Shown here: positions 1 to 8,788 of the stretch, piece after piece
How positions within the stretch are numbered: position 1 is the stretch's first letter
Layout of the letters: each line of letters begins with the position of its first letter
Source: Edaphobacter bradus
GTDB lineage: Bacteria; Acidobacteriota; Terriglobia; Terriglobales; Acidobacteriaceae
Direction: 5' to 3'
DNA length: 64,000 bases
Assembly: GCF_025685645.1 (NCBI RefSeq)
Contig: NZ_JAGSYF010000003.1
Coordinates: 372,001 to 436,000, forward strand
The notes under the pieces: generated by a model
What the model saw: only the letters and a program-made list of their open reading frames with translations
Told to the model about the DNA's origin: nothing
The model's database searches: none
Made by a program: the position numbers and the translations under genes

Positions 1-1
1 G

Positions 2-829
2 TTGAAGGATATGGACGAGTGGGACGACTTTCTCACCGGCCGGTACAAGGAAGGCAAGAGCGAGACGGAGTTCCGGCAGTATGACGCCCAGGCCAATCCG
101 GGCGTCGCGGAGTTCTACCGGCTGAACCATCTGCACCAGACGTTCGACTACGTGATGGCGAAGGAGAAGCAGTACTTCGGCCTGGACAAAGGCATGAAGA
201 GCATCTGGGAGGCGGCGGAGTTTCTGAATACGCTGGTCGACGACAGCGATCCGGACACCGACCTGACCCAGATCGAGCACCTGCTCCAGACCTCGGAGGC
301 GATCCGCAGGGACGGGCATCCGCGGTGGTTTGTGCTCACCGGCTTCATCCATGACCTGGGCAAGGTACTGTGCCTGTGGGGCGAGCCGCAGTGGGGCGTC
401 GTGGGCGATACCTTCCCTGTGGGCTGCGCATACTCCGACCAGATCGTGTTTCCGGAGGACTTCAAAGCGAATCCTGATTTCAACCATCCGGTGTACAGCA
501 CGAAGTACGGCGTCTATGAACCGAACTGCGGGCTGGACAAGGTGCATATGTCGTTCGGGCATGACGGGTACATCTACGAAGTGATGAAGAACTACATGCC
601 GGAGGAGTCGCTGTACATGCTGCGGTATCACTCGTTCTATGCGGCGCACCGGCATGGAGCGTACCGACACTTGATGAACGAGCACGACCTCGAGATGCTG
701 GAGTGGGTGAACAAGTTCAATCCGTATGACCTCTACTCCAAAGGCCACACCAAGCCGAACTTCAAGGAGTTGAAGCCTTACTACGACGACCTGTTCGCAG
801 AGTTCTTCCCAGAGAAGATTGCCTGGTGA
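2..829 (+). CDS. myo-inositol oxygenase (possibly 5'-truncated by window edge)
   Basis: Di-iron dioxygenase of the MIOX family, which cleaves myo-inositol to D-glucuronate. The HD-like helical fold is recognisable: putative iron ligands are H93, the H117-D118 pair in GFIHDLGK, H187 in SFGHDGY, H210 in RYHSFY and D243 in NPYDLYSK. This matches the ligand set known for the mouse enzyme. The length of 275 residues is near the usual ~285. The first in-frame start is a TTG at the window edge, so the true start may lie a few codons upstream. A secreted phosphoinositide phospholipase follows 87 bases later on the same strand, which fits inositol scavenging. MIOX is best known from eukaryotes but occurs in scattered bacteria. 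Family assignment is secure; the physiological substrate is inferred. Confidence 0.93.
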   Translation: MKDMDEWDDFLTGRYKEGKSETEFRQYDAQANPGVAEFYRLNHLHQTFDYVMAKEKQYFGLDKGMKSIWEAAEFLNTLVDDSDPDTDLTQIEHLLQTSEAIRRDGHPRWFVLTGFIHDLGKVLCLWGEPQWGVVGDTFPVGCAYSDQIVFPEDFKANPDFNHPVYSTKYGVYEPNCGLDKVHMSFGHDGYIYEVMKNYMPEESLYMLRYHSFYAAHRHGAYRHLMNEHDLEMLEWVNKFNPYDLYSKGHTKPNFKELKPYYDDLFAEFFPEKIAW

Positions 830-844
830 CGCAGCGGCTGCGTC
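828..844 (+). other. small hairpin at the end of the inositol oxygenase gene
   Basis: Inverted repeat GACGCAG-CGG-CTGCGTC that begins inside the stop codon of the inositol oxygenase gene. It has no T-run after it, so it is not a convincing intrinsic terminator; it could stabilise the mRNA end. Confidence 0.3.
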
Positions 845-915
845 GCCAGTGATTTGCATTGGATTCATGAAAGACAGGCACAATGCAGACAGATGCCTTC
901 TCTTGAGGAACAGAT

Positions 916-2067
916 TTGACGACAGTACAACGTGCAGTGCAGATTGTGGCGGGTTCATTGCTGGCCGCCGCGAGCTATAGCGGAGTTGCGCAGCAAGGCA
1001 ACCAGGCCTCGCAGGACAAGGTGGTGAGGCTTAACCAGATTCAAGTGATCGGCTCGCACAACAGCTATCATGCAGGGTTTGCGCCGAGTGAGCGGCGATA
1101 CCTGGAGATGAAGAATCCGAAGGCGCTGCGCGGGCTCGACTATCACCATGCTCCGCTCGCTGATCAGTTATCGTCCGGCGTGCGGCAGATTGAGATCGAT
1201 ATCTTCGCCGACAGTAAGGGCGGCCGCTTTGCGCATCCGATGATCGACCGCTGGGTCACGGACGCGGGGCTTCCGGCTGATCCTGATTTCGATCCGCAGC
1301 ATGAGATGGACAAGCCGGGATTCAAGGTGATGCACGTGCAGGACTTCGATGAGCGGAGCACGTGCCTTACGTTTGTCGCGTGCCTCACACAGGTGAGGAA
1401 CTGGTCGAGGCAGCATCCGGGACATCTGCCGATCTTCATCCTGGTGGAGACGAAGGAAGGTGAGGTGAAGGAACTGCCTAATGCTCCGAAGACAGAGCCG
1501 TTTACTTCGGCTGTCTTCGATGCTCTGGACGCTGAGATCCGTTCGGTCTTTCGGCCCGAGGAGATCATCACTCCGGATGAGGTTCGCGGGCGGCACAAGA
1601 CGCTGATTGACGCCGTGCGCGCTGGCGGGTGGCCGACGCTTGCGCGAGCCCGCGGACGCGTGATTTTTCTGATGGACCAGAAGAAGGCTGGGCCGATTTA
1701 CACCGAAGGGCATCCTTCGCTGCGTGGGAGGATTTTATTTACGAACGCTGAGCCTGGCGCTACGGATGCCGCGTTTGTGGAGCAGAACGATGGGACGCCA
1801 GAGGCCATCGATGCGCTGGTCCGGCAGGGTTATCTGGTGCGGACGCGGAGCGATGAGCCGACCGAGCAGGCTCGGAACAATGACACCCGGCGACGCGATG
1901 AGGTGCTGTCGAGTGGAGCGCAGATGATCAGCACGGACTATCCGAAGTCGGAGCCTGCATCGTGGACTGGGTACTCGGTGAGTCTGCCGGGTGGAGTTGT
2001 GGCTCGGTGCAATCCGGTGACTTCGTCTTCCGGATGTGTCGACGATCTGCTTGAGCCTGCCCGGTAA
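916..2067 (+). CDS. secreted Ca2+-dependent phosphoinositide phospholipase C
   Basis: PI-PLC-C1-type phosphodiesterase with a TIM-barrel fold. It is expected to cut phosphatidylinositol (or glycosyl-PI) to release inositol phosphate. Residues 1-26 form a signal peptide ending in VAQ. Motifs seen are GSHNSYH (catalytic H48), QIEIDI (E93, D95, metal or general base) and VMHVQDFD (H140). The start is a TTG at 916 behind a GAGGAA-like ribosome site; no better ATG gives a signal peptide. The length of 383 residues suits the family. It is probably co-transcribed with the inositol oxygenase upstream, suggesting an extracytoplasmic step that feeds inositol to it. A dephosphorylation step and an inositol transporter are not encoded nearby. 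Confidence 0.85.
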   Translation: MTTVQRAVQIVAGSLLAAASYSGVAQQGNQASQDKVVRLNQIQVIGSHNSYHAGFAPSERRYLEMKNPKALRGLDYHHAPLADQLSSGVRQIEIDIFADSKGGRFAHPMIDRWVTDAGLPADPDFDPQHEMDKPGFKVMHVQDFDERSTCLTFVACLTQVRNWSRQHPGHLPIFILVETKEGEVKELPNAPKTEPFTSAVFDALDAEIRSVFRPEEIITPDEVRGRHKTLIDAVRAGGWPTLARARGRVIFLMDQKKAGPIYTEGHPSLRGRILFTNAEPGATDAAFVEQNDGTPEAIDALVRQGYLVRTRSDEPTEQARNNDTRRRDEVLSSGAQMISTDYPKSEPASWTGYSVSLPGGVVARCNPVTSSSGCVDDLLEPAR

Positions 2068-2185
2068 ATCATGAATCGCCGACGCGCCCGCAGCTCGACG
2101 GTCCGTAAAACAGCTGCGGAGATGGCCCGAAGATGTGTCCGCGGTCGAGTTTTTCTTGCTTGCAGCATTTCGCAGCGCCCGCGAT

Positions 2186-3781
2186 TCATTGCATTTTCCT
2201 CAAGTCCTTGAAGCTGATCTTGCCGGGTCTCAGGAGCAACATGAGGAGAAGATAAGCGAACACCACCCACACGATCAGGATGAATCCATCTGACGTTGCC
2301 AGTGTGTAGGCCTGTGCTCGTACTTGTTGACTCAGAATGGCGACCGCACGATGCTGTGCCACTTCTGGCCCGGTGGAATATGGAAGCATTGCTCCGGTTA
2401 GCATATGCAGTCGGTTATCGGTAAGCCAACTGCCGGTCTGGAGATGGAGCCCCAGCATGTTCGAGTGAAATTTCTCGCGAACCGAAATGAAGCGGGTCAA
2501 GACAGTCACGCCGATCTGACCGCCGAAGATACGAATAAAGTGCATGAATCCGGAGAATGTGGCTGCATTGGCGGCGCTTGTCAAGGCACCCGCTTCGAGC
2601 CCCTCCAGGACTATGCTGCTCACCAATCCAATGTATGTGCAAGCCAAGGCGCATGCCAGGAGAAGTTCTACTGACTGAAAGCTATTTCCCGCCCACGAAG
2701 TATCCACATGTGACCAAAGCCAACAGCTCACCGCGCCCGCGGTGAGCCCCACCGCCAGAACCATCCGCGAGTTGGTGTAGATGATGGTTGTGGCAACCAG
2801 CCATACGACTACAAACATCGGTAATGCCACCCAGGCAAGGGTGTGGCCAGTCTCAAGGGGCCGGTAATGTTGAATGTTGCCCAGAAATCCGGGGACGAGC
2901 ACAATTGCGGCCAAGTGCATGAACTTGAATACAAAAATCGATAGAGCCAGAATGATGATGTTTCGAGTGTTCAGGAACTTAAGATTCAGAACTGGGTTTG
3001 GCTCGTAGAGCCGACGCACGACTGCCGCGGCCAACAGGAAGACTCCCGCAGCGGACATCGCGACGACCGTGGCCGAGTTGAACCAGTCAAGACGCTCCCC
3101 TTGATCCATAGCGCCATACAGTAGAGCGAGGCCCATACTGAAGTAAACGAACCCCTCCCAGCTGGGTTTCGGGTCCGCAGCAGGCCGGCGCGGGATTCCG
3201 TAGTAGACGCAGACCATCATCACCGGAGAGAAGAGCGCGGCAGTCCAGAATATCCACTGCCAGGCCCGGCCCTCCATAAACCAACCTTCCAGCAAGGATG
3301 CAAAGTTGCTGACGAAGACGATGTCCGCCGCATAGGCTGCGATTCCGAAGATGATCAGCCGCTTCGGAAGGATGGTCAACACAAAGGTCATCGTAAGCGA
3401 GTAAAAAGTGCCTGAGGAAATACCTGCGAGCACAACCAAGACCAACATTGTTTGGTAATTCGGCGCAAAAGGCAGCACCATGGAAACGACCATAAAAATC
3501 GCAGCAGCCGGCAGCAAGATTCTGCGCGGCCCCCAAAAGGCGTTCAGGAAGACGATAAAGACACCACTAAACATCGTCGCCATATTGAGTGCGGTCGGAA
3601 GCCATGAGGCCCCGTCGAAACTGAGACCGAGGGCGCCCCGCAGGTCCGGGAGGCCGACACTGAGCAATCGGCTGTTCAGCGTGGCAAGTCCCGCACCGAT
3701 AAAGACCGCCAGGATCCCCACGTATGGATTGGTGGTGACCGGGATCGATGAAGGTTGCGGGACTTTCTCTGAATCGTTCAT
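2186..3781 (-). CDS. MFS transporter, DHA2 (14-TM drug exporter) family
   Basis: Integral inner-membrane protein of 531 residues with about 14 hydrophobic segments, characteristic of EmrB/QacA-type proton antiporters. After a short cytoplasmic tail the first helix reads PYVGILAVFIGAGLATL, followed by the family-like segment WLPTALNMATMF. The ATG at 3781 (MNDSEKV) is chosen because GGAGGG lies just upstream; an in-frame extension to 3889 lacks a ribosome site and is not membrane-like. No membrane-fusion partner (HlyD/EmrA) or regulator lies next to it, so the exported substrate is unknown. The C-terminus is followed by a non-coding gap before the phospholipase gene, with which it is convergent. 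Confidence 0.85.
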   Translation of the reverse strand: MNDSEKVPQPSSIPVTTNPYVGILAVFIGAGLATLNSRLLSVGLPDLRGALGLSFDGASWLPTALNMATMFSGVFIVFLNAFWGPRRILLPAAAIFMVVSMVLPFAPNYQTMLVLVVLAGISSGTFYSLTMTFVLTILPKRLIIFGIAAYAADIVFVSNFASLLEGWFMEGRAWQWIFWTAALFSPVMMVCVYYGIPRRPAADPKPSWEGFVYFSMGLALLYGAMDQGERLDWFNSATVVAMSAAGVFLLAAAVVRRLYEPNPVLNLKFLNTRNIIILALSIFVFKFMHLAAIVLVPGFLGNIQHYRPLETGHTLAWVALPMFVVVWLVATTIIYTNSRMVLAVGLTAGAVSCWLWSHVDTSWAGNSFQSVELLLACALACTYIGLVSSIVLEGLEAGALTSAANAATFSGFMHFIRIFGGQIGVTVLTRFISVREKFHSNMLGLHLQTGSWLTDNRLHMLTGAMLPYSTGPEVAQHRAVAILSQQVRAQAYTLATSDGFILIVWVVFAYLLLMLLLRPGKISFKDLRKMQ

Positions 3782-4155
3782 CCGGCCCTCCGAGGCGACG
3801 GGTGACCACCTTGTAGCAACTGTGCGCCGCTTAACCATCGGCGCGCGATACAGAGCTCTAAAGATAATCCGCTCTACCGCGGGATGCATGCAAGAAATCT
3901 GTGGGTGAGTGATTTGGGAAAAAGATTCCTCCCCATTCGGCTTCCCATTCGACTTCGCTCAGGGCAAGCTGCTCAGGGCGGGCTGCTGCGCTGCGGAATG
4001 ACAACAAGAGAACAGGCAACGGCTAAAACGAACGCAAAGTACGCAAGGGAAAGGGAACGGTCGCAAAGGCAAGGCAACTGCGAAAGCAGCTGTCTCCTGT
4101 GCTTCGCTCCGGTCGGGATGAAGGATCTATCGTGACCTGCAATTAATTAACGATG
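3782..4155. other. intergenic region carrying one copy of a dispersed repeat
   Basis: About 370 bases between the MFS transporter start and the LytTR regulator stop. It holds repeat copy A (3916-4005) and low-complexity purine-rich DNA around 4020-4075. No coding potential was recognised. Confidence 0.6.
3916..4005 (+). repeat. dispersed intergenic repeat, copy A
   Basis: A block of about 90 bases that recurs at 8635-8727. The shared core runs from TTCCCATTCGACTTCGCTCA through GGGCAAGCTGCTCAGGGC to GGAATGACAAC. The preceding GATTC-TCCCCATT stretch is also shared. The copies differ by a few substitutions and one G insertion. Both are intergenic and in the same orientation. CAAGCTGCTCAGGGC-like segments could fold, so a REP-like or non-autonomous element is possible. 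Confidence 0.8.
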
Positions 4156-4908
4156 CTAGCGCCCCATCCAGTGCTTGATGCGGGAGCGATAGGTTCGGCT
4201 CATCGGGATCCTCTGGCCGTTGCGGAGGACTACACCGTAGTCTCCGTCGTTTTCGGGACGGACCTCCTTGACGTACTGGAGGTTGACGATGGAGGAGCGG
4301 TGGACGCGGAGGAAGGTGCTGGGGTCGAGCTTCTCCTCGATGCGCGACATGGTCTCGCGGAGGAGGTGCGACTCGGACTGCGTGCAGATGCGGACGTAGT
4401 TCTCCTCGGCGCCGATCCAGCAGATCTCCGAGACGGGAAGGAAGAGGATGCGGCCCTTGGATTTGAAGACGATGCGCGTAGTGTAGGGGCTGCCGTTCTT
4501 CGCTTTGCCGGTTTGGGCCTGCGGGTTCTGTCGCAGGTTCTTGATGTGCTGGAGAGCGCGCTGCGTGGCCGCGCGGAAGCGCTCGAGCGTGAAGGGCTTG
4601 AGCAGGTAGTCGACGGCGTGGATCTCAAAGGCGCGCAATGCGTAGCGATCGTACGCTGTCGTGAAGATGACTGAGGGCATGGAGTCCCCGACAGTTTCGG
4701 AGAGACGGCCGATGACGTCGAAGCCGTCCATGTCGGGCATGCGAATGTCGAGGAACAGCAAGTCAGGCTTAGCCGTGCGGACCAGGTCAATGGTCTCGGC
4801 GGCGGTAGCGCCTTCCCCGACCACCTGAATCTCGGGAATCTCACGTAGCAAATGGCGCAGCTTCTGCCGTGCCAGAACTTCATCGTCTGCTAATACGGCC
4901 TGAATCAT
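4156..4908 (-). CDS. LytTR-family response regulator
   Basis: Cytoplasmic two-component response regulator of 250 residues. The receiver domain (about 1-125) has the acidic pair D8-D9, the phospho-acceptor D54 in LFLDIRMPDMDG, T83-T84 and K104 in YLLKPF. The LytTR DNA-binding domain (about 140-245) contains ENYVRI and FLRVHRSSIVNL, typical of AlgR/LytR/YehT proteins. Its ATG overlaps the stop of the upstream sensor kinase gene by four bases (ATGA), so the two are translationally coupled. Targets are unknown; LytTR regulators often act on a neighbouring membrane-protein gene, but no clear LytTR direct-repeat site was recognised here. Confidence 0.93.
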   Translation of the reverse strand: MIQAVLADDEVLARQKLRHLLREIPEIQVVGEGATAAETIDLVRTAKPDLLFLDIRMPDMDGFDVIGRLSETVGDSMPSVIFTTAYDRYALRAFEIHAVDYLLKPFTLERFRAATQRALQHIKNLRQNPQAQTGKAKNGSPYTTRIVFKSKGRILFLPVSEICWIGAEENYVRICTQSESHLLRETMSRIEEKLDPSTFLRVHRSSIVNLQYVKEVRPENDGDYGVVLRNGQRIPMSRTYRSRIKHWMGR

Positions 4909-6179
4909 GTGACACCATACCTTGTTGTGTTCGTTTCAGGGGAGTGGGAACCAAAGAGGAGCGGGAGTGTCATGACAACCTGCACACGCCGGTCTTCTAT
5001 CTCGGAGAGGAAGAGGCTTTGATCTGCGCCGTAGTGCATGCGCAGACGGTTGCGAACGTTGGCGAGACCGACTCCTGTGCCGGAATTGTCGCCGTTGGAG
5101 GCCAGGGCGAGGCCCCGGCCGGAGTTGGTGACGCAGAGGCGCAGATGCGAGTCCTGCCGCGATGCCTCGATGGAGAGCAGGCCGCCAGAGTTGATGTGTG
5201 ACAGGCCGTGGCGGTAGGCGTTTTCGACGATGGGCTGCAGGATCATGGTGGGAACGAGCGCGTCGTGAAGACGCGGGTCGATCCGCATCTTCTGTTCGAC
5301 TCGTCCGCAATACCTTCGGCCCTGCATGGCGAGGTACATCTCGATGAACTCCATCTCGTCGCTGAGAGGGATAAATTGGGCGTCTCCGCGATGGAGGGTG
5401 ATACGTAACAGACCGCTGAGTTGTTCCAGCATGAGGTCGGCGGCGGCGATGTCGGTGCGCATGAGGCTGGAGATGCCGTTCATCGTGTTGAAAAGAAAGT
5501 GGGGATTGAGCTGCATGCGAAGCGCGCGCATCTGCGCTTGCACGAGTTGTGACTCGAGCTGTGAGGCCGTCCTCTCCTTCTCGCGGTAGCGCTGGTAGTA
5601 GCCGAGGCCGCGGAAGAGGAAGAAAGCGGACCAAAAGATGACCATGCTATCCACGAACTCGGCGTCGAGCTGAAAGGCGAGCCGCGTCCAGAAGTGCATG
5701 TTGGGATGCCCCATGGGAAGGTGTGGAAAGAGGAGGACCCAGATGACCTCTTCGACGAAGCAGACTGCGATGCTGAGGGGAGCGAAGAGCAGCAGGATGG
5801 TCCGCAGTCCGCCATCGTTGATTTGCGGGCGAAGCAGCATCCAGAGGAGCCAGCAGATGGTTCCCCAGAGGAAGTACTGGGCCCCCCAGGCGCGAAGGAG
5901 CAGGCCGAGGTCAATGTGCATGTGGTAGTTCCATGAAAGCGAATGGACCCACTCCTGCACGCCAAAGAGAAAGCCGAGCACCGTCGCACTCCCGATGAAC
6001 ACGAGAGGGTGCATGAAGAGCGGCTGATTGAAATCACGCTTCCATCTTAAAAAAGTCAGGGGCTTGTCCTCGGCTTTCGTGGGCTTTCGTAGGCTTTCCT
6101 GCCTTCCGCTCACGGGCAATGGAAAAAACAGCTGACGTGAAGATGCGATTTTGACCCGTGGGAGTGTCTTGCACTGCAT
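4905..6179 (-). CDS. LytS/YehU-type membrane sensor histidine kinase
   Basis: Sensor kinase partner of the adjoining LytTR regulator. Residues ~57-195 contain about four transmembrane segments. A short coiled coil (200-218) leads to the His_kinase box LRMQLNPHFLFNT with phospho-acceptor H227, then the N box LQPIVENAYRHG (N320) and the G box GTGVGLANVRNRL of the HATPase domain. No PAS or GAF domain is present, so sensing probably uses the membrane segments. The start is uncertain: 6179 gives 424 residues, while M56 (6014), just before the first membrane helix, would give 369. The four-base overlap with the regulator gene indicates a two-gene operon. Confidence 0.9.
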   Translation of the reverse strand: MQCKTLPRVKIASSRQLFFPLPVSGRQESLRKPTKAEDKPLTFLRWKRDFNQPLFMHPLVFIGSATVLGFLFGVQEWVHSLSWNYHMHIDLGLLLRAWGAQYFLWGTICWLLWMLLRPQINDGGLRTILLLFAPLSIAVCFVEEVIWVLLFPHLPMGHPNMHFWTRLAFQLDAEFVDSMVIFWSAFFLFRGLGYYQRYREKERTASQLESQLVQAQMRALRMQLNPHFLFNTMNGISSLMRTDIAAADLMLEQLSGLLRITLHRGDAQFIPLSDEMEFIEMYLAMQGRRYCGRVEQKMRIDPRLHDALVPTMILQPIVENAYRHGLSHINSGGLLSIEASRQDSHLRLCVTNSGRGLALASNGDNSGTGVGLANVRNRLRMHYGADQSLFLSEIEDRRVQVVMTLPLLFGSHSPETNTTRYGVT

Positions 6180-6287
6180 AGACGCAGGAAACTACGCATC
6201 GGTTATCGCCCCGGTTCCGCGATAAGGCCTGAAGAGTTATTCATCCCGGGATTTGGTCGCTTCGTCACAAAGAACGGCACTTGGCTG

Positions 6288-7412
6288 CTACTTTGCTGTG
6301 AGCGTGGGCGGGGTTCCGCGGCCGGTGAGGGCGTGGATGAGGTCGACTTCGTGCTGGCGGTAGGGGGTGAGGTCCGGGTGGAAGACGTCGTGGAACCAGA
6401 TGGTTGGCTGAGAGAGGACGTAGGGATGCAGCCAGGAGTCCCAGGGGAGGTAGGTTTGGGTCTTGCCAGCGACGAGGCCCCAGTTGATGGCAGCTACGTT
6501 GAGTTGTTTGGCGAGGGGGAGGACGGTGTCAAAGGTGCTGCCGCTGCCGCGAGCCATATACTCGGTGCAGAGGATGGGGCGGTGCAGGGGCTCGAGCGAT
6601 TTGACGCGGGCCTCGAAGTCCTCAGGCCAGCCGTAGTTATGGAAGGTGATGATGTCGGATTCGGCGAGCTGGATTTTGGTGACGGGGCTCTCCTGGGCGG
6701 GGTCGGTCCAGTCGCCGGTCCAGACACCGCTGGTGAGGGGCTGGGTGGGATGGACGGAGCGTGCCCAGGCGAAGGTCTTCGGCAGGAGTGCGGCGACGAG
6801 CTCTGCCTTGTTCTTAGGCTCGCCGGGCCTGCCGCTGGTGTTGTCGGGCTCGTTCCAGATGTCCCAGCCGAGGATGCGGTCGTCGTTTGCGAAGGCTCCG
6901 ACGACTCCTTTGACATAAGCCTCAAGTTTTGGCTCGTAGGCGGGGTCGGTGAGGCCGGGGGCTCCGGGGCTCTGGACCCATCCGGAGTTGTGCACGCCGG
7001 GGATGGGAGGGTGCTGCGGGCCGAGATGCGGGTTGGGCTCCCAGCAGGAGTCGAAGAGGACGAGCAGCGGGCGAATGTGGTGCTTCGCGGAGATGGCGAG
7101 GAAGGCGTCGAGGCGCCGGGTGAACCCTTTGGGGTCCTGCTCCCAGAGCTGGTCCTGGAGGAAGACGCGGACGGTGTTCATGCCGATGGATTCGGCGGCT
7201 CCGAGCTCGCGGTCGTTGAGCGCGGGATTGAAGGTTGCAGCCTGGAACATCTCAAGCTGGTTGATCGCGTCGGAAGGGACATAGTTGGCACCGACCAGCC
7301 AGGGCTGGCGGGCGTACCAGTCGTTGGCTTGCTGCTCGGTCCAGCGGCGCTGAGCCAGAGCCGAGGTAGCCAGAGAGAGCGTGAGGCACAGAAAGATCGC
7401 CAGATTTCGCAT
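6288..7412 (-). CDS. secreted GH5-like (cellulase/mannanase-type) glycoside hydrolase
   Basis: Clan GH-A beta/alpha-barrel glycosidase with an N-terminal signal peptide (residues 1-20, cut after ALA). The acid/base glutamate is probably E188 in GWDIWNEPDN and the nucleophile E284 in ILCTEYMAR. The arginine of NTVRVFL (R82) and FHNYGW are also family-like. At 374 residues the protein is a single catalytic domain with no carbohydrate-binding module. Exact specificity cannot be read from sequence; relatives are annotated as cellulase-family or 1,4-beta-xylanase. It is a single-gene unit, divergent from the metallo-hydrolase at 7533. Confidence 0.8.
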   Translation of the reverse strand: MRNLAIFLCLTLSLATSALAQRRWTEQQANDWYARQPWLVGANYVPSDAINQLEMFQAATFNPALNDRELGAAESIGMNTVRVFLQDQLWEQDPKGFTRRLDAFLAISAKHHIRPLLVLFDSCWEPNPHLGPQHPPIPGVHNSGWVQSPGAPGLTDPAYEPKLEAYVKGVVGAFANDDRILGWDIWNEPDNTSGRPGEPKNKAELVAALLPKTFAWARSVHPTQPLTSGVWTGDWTDPAQESPVTKIQLAESDIITFHNYGWPEDFEARVKSLEPLHRPILCTEYMARGSGSTFDTVLPLAKQLNVAAINWGLVAGKTQTYLPWDSWLHPYVLSQPTIWFHDVFHPDLTPYRQHEVDLIHALTGRGTPPTLTAK

Positions 7413-7532
7413 TGGCGAAATGATACGTGTGGCGGAAAGAACAGAACAAGGTACTGTACGAAGTGACGGATTTGGTTAATGATGAATGCCTAAAATCGTT
7501 TAGGCCAAACAAGCGAACCGGGTGGGCAAGAA

Positions 7533-8606
7533 ATGAAACGAACAGGCTGGGTGAGGCGAAGGCTATGGGTTTACGCCGTTTCAGTGGCCGCAGTGCTGGC
7601 ACTGCAGGCGATGAATATTGCAGGCGGCCAGAGCACAAAGGGCGGCGGGGGCAGGCTCAAGGTCTACTTTGTGGATGTGGAGGGCGGTCAGGCGACGCTG
7701 TTTGTGACTCCGGCGGGACGCTCACTGCTGATCGATACGGGCTGGCCGGGCAATGATTTCCGCGATGCGAGCCGGATCGTTGCGACAGCCAGGAGGGCGG
7801 GGCTGCGGAAGATCGACTATGTTCTGATTACGCACTACCACGTAGACCATGTGGGGGGACTGCCGCAGCTGCTGGAACGGATTCCGGTGGGCGCGGTGAT
7901 CGACCACGGCCCCAACCGCGAGATGGACCAAGGCCCCACCGAACACGGCTATGAGGCCTACCTGAAGGCGATCGGCGACAGGAAGATCAGGCGGATTACC
8001 GCGCATTCAGGGGACGTGCTGCCGATCATCGGAATGAAGGCTACTGTTGTGAGCTCGGACGGCGATCTGGTGACGAGTCCGCTGGCCGGCGGAGGCGGGG
8101 CCAATCCTTATTGCAAAGATTCTGAGACGAGACCAACGGACGAGACCGAGAATGCACGGTCGGTCGGAGTGCAGATCGTCTTCGGCAAGCTGAAGCTGCT
8201 GGACCTGGGCGACCTGACGTGGGACAAGGAGATGGAGCTTATGTGTCCGGCGAACAGGCTGGGCACGGTCGATGTGTTGATCGTCTCGCACCATGGGTCG
8301 GATCTGAGTTCGAGCCCGGCGCTGGTAGGCGCGCTGGACGCGCGGGTGGCCATGATGGACAATGGCGCGAAAAAAGGCGGGTCGACGCCGACGCTGGACA
8401 CGATCAGAAAGGCTCCGGCGCTCGAGGCGCTGTGGCAACTGCATTACTCGGAGGAGGGTGGCACGGAACACAATACTCCGGAGGAGTTCATTGCCAACCC
8501 GGAGGGGGTGGACGGCGAGTATCTGGAGCTGATCGGCAGCGGAGACGGCAGCTTCGATGTGATGAACTCGCGGACGCGGAAGAGCGTGCACTACTCCGCG
8601 CGGTAG
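7533..8606 (+). CDS. secreted ComEC-like metallo-beta-lactamase-fold hydrolase
   Basis: MBL-fold hydrolase related to the soluble C-terminal domain of ComEC/Rec2. A signal or anchor segment spans residues 11-33. The fold begins LKVYFVDVEGGQATLF, followed by the zinc motif THYHVDH (H101, H103, D105, H106). Downstream are LLDLGDLTWDKE and VDVLIVSHHGSDLS, typical of the ComEC group. The protein lacks the ComEC membrane channel and is only 357 residues long, so it is not a DNA-uptake protein; a secreted phosphodiesterase or nuclease is likely. It is divergent from the GH5-like gene and followed by repeat copy B. Confidence 0.85.
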   Translation: MKRTGWVRRRLWVYAVSVAAVLALQAMNIAGGQSTKGGGGRLKVYFVDVEGGQATLFVTPAGRSLLIDTGWPGNDFRDASRIVATARRAGLRKIDYVLITHYHVDHVGGLPQLLERIPVGAVIDHGPNREMDQGPTEHGYEAYLKAIGDRKIRRITAHSGDVLPIIGMKATVVSSDGDLVTSPLAGGGGANPYCKDSETRPTDETENARSVGVQIVFGKLKLLDLGDLTWDKEMELMCPANRLGTVDVLIVSHHGSDLSSSPALVGALDARVAMMDNGAKKGGSTPTLDTIRKAPALEALWQLHYSEEGGTEHNTPEEFIANPEGVDGEYLELIGSGDGSFDVMNSRTRKSVHYSAR

Positions 8607-8634
8607 CGGTGGGCATCTCAGCGTGATTGCGAAC

Positions 8635-8727
8635 TGGGGAAGAGGCAGATTCTTCCCCATTGGTTTCCCATTCGACTTCGCTCAGGGCAAGCTGCTCAGG
8701 GCGGCTGCTGCGCTACGGAATGACAAC
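8635..8727 (+). repeat. dispersed intergenic repeat, copy B
   Basis: Second copy of the ~90 base repeat at 3916-4005, in the same orientation, lying between the metallo-hydrolase stop and the IclR gene. It shares TTCCCATTCGACTTCGCTCA and the following GGGCAAGCTGCTCAGGGC, with scattered mismatches. Confidence 0.8.
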
Positions 8728-8788
8728 CAAAAAGGCTTGAGTGCGGTTTTGTTCGACAGCCGGGGGGAGCTTTGTTACCTTGTGTGGG

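Noticed and set aside
828..844. Hairpin after the inositol oxygenase as an intrinsic terminator
   Set aside because: The loop is only three bases and no T-run follows, and the next gene is probably co-transcribed.
4153..4674. Long plus-strand open frame opposite the LytTR regulator
   Set aside because: It is antisense to a well-supported response regulator and shows only GC-rich shadow composition with no recognisable domain.
6333..7466. 377-codon plus-strand open frame opposite the GH5-like gene
   Set aside because: Gly/Val/Asp-rich antisense shadow; the minus strand has a signal peptide and catalytic motifs.
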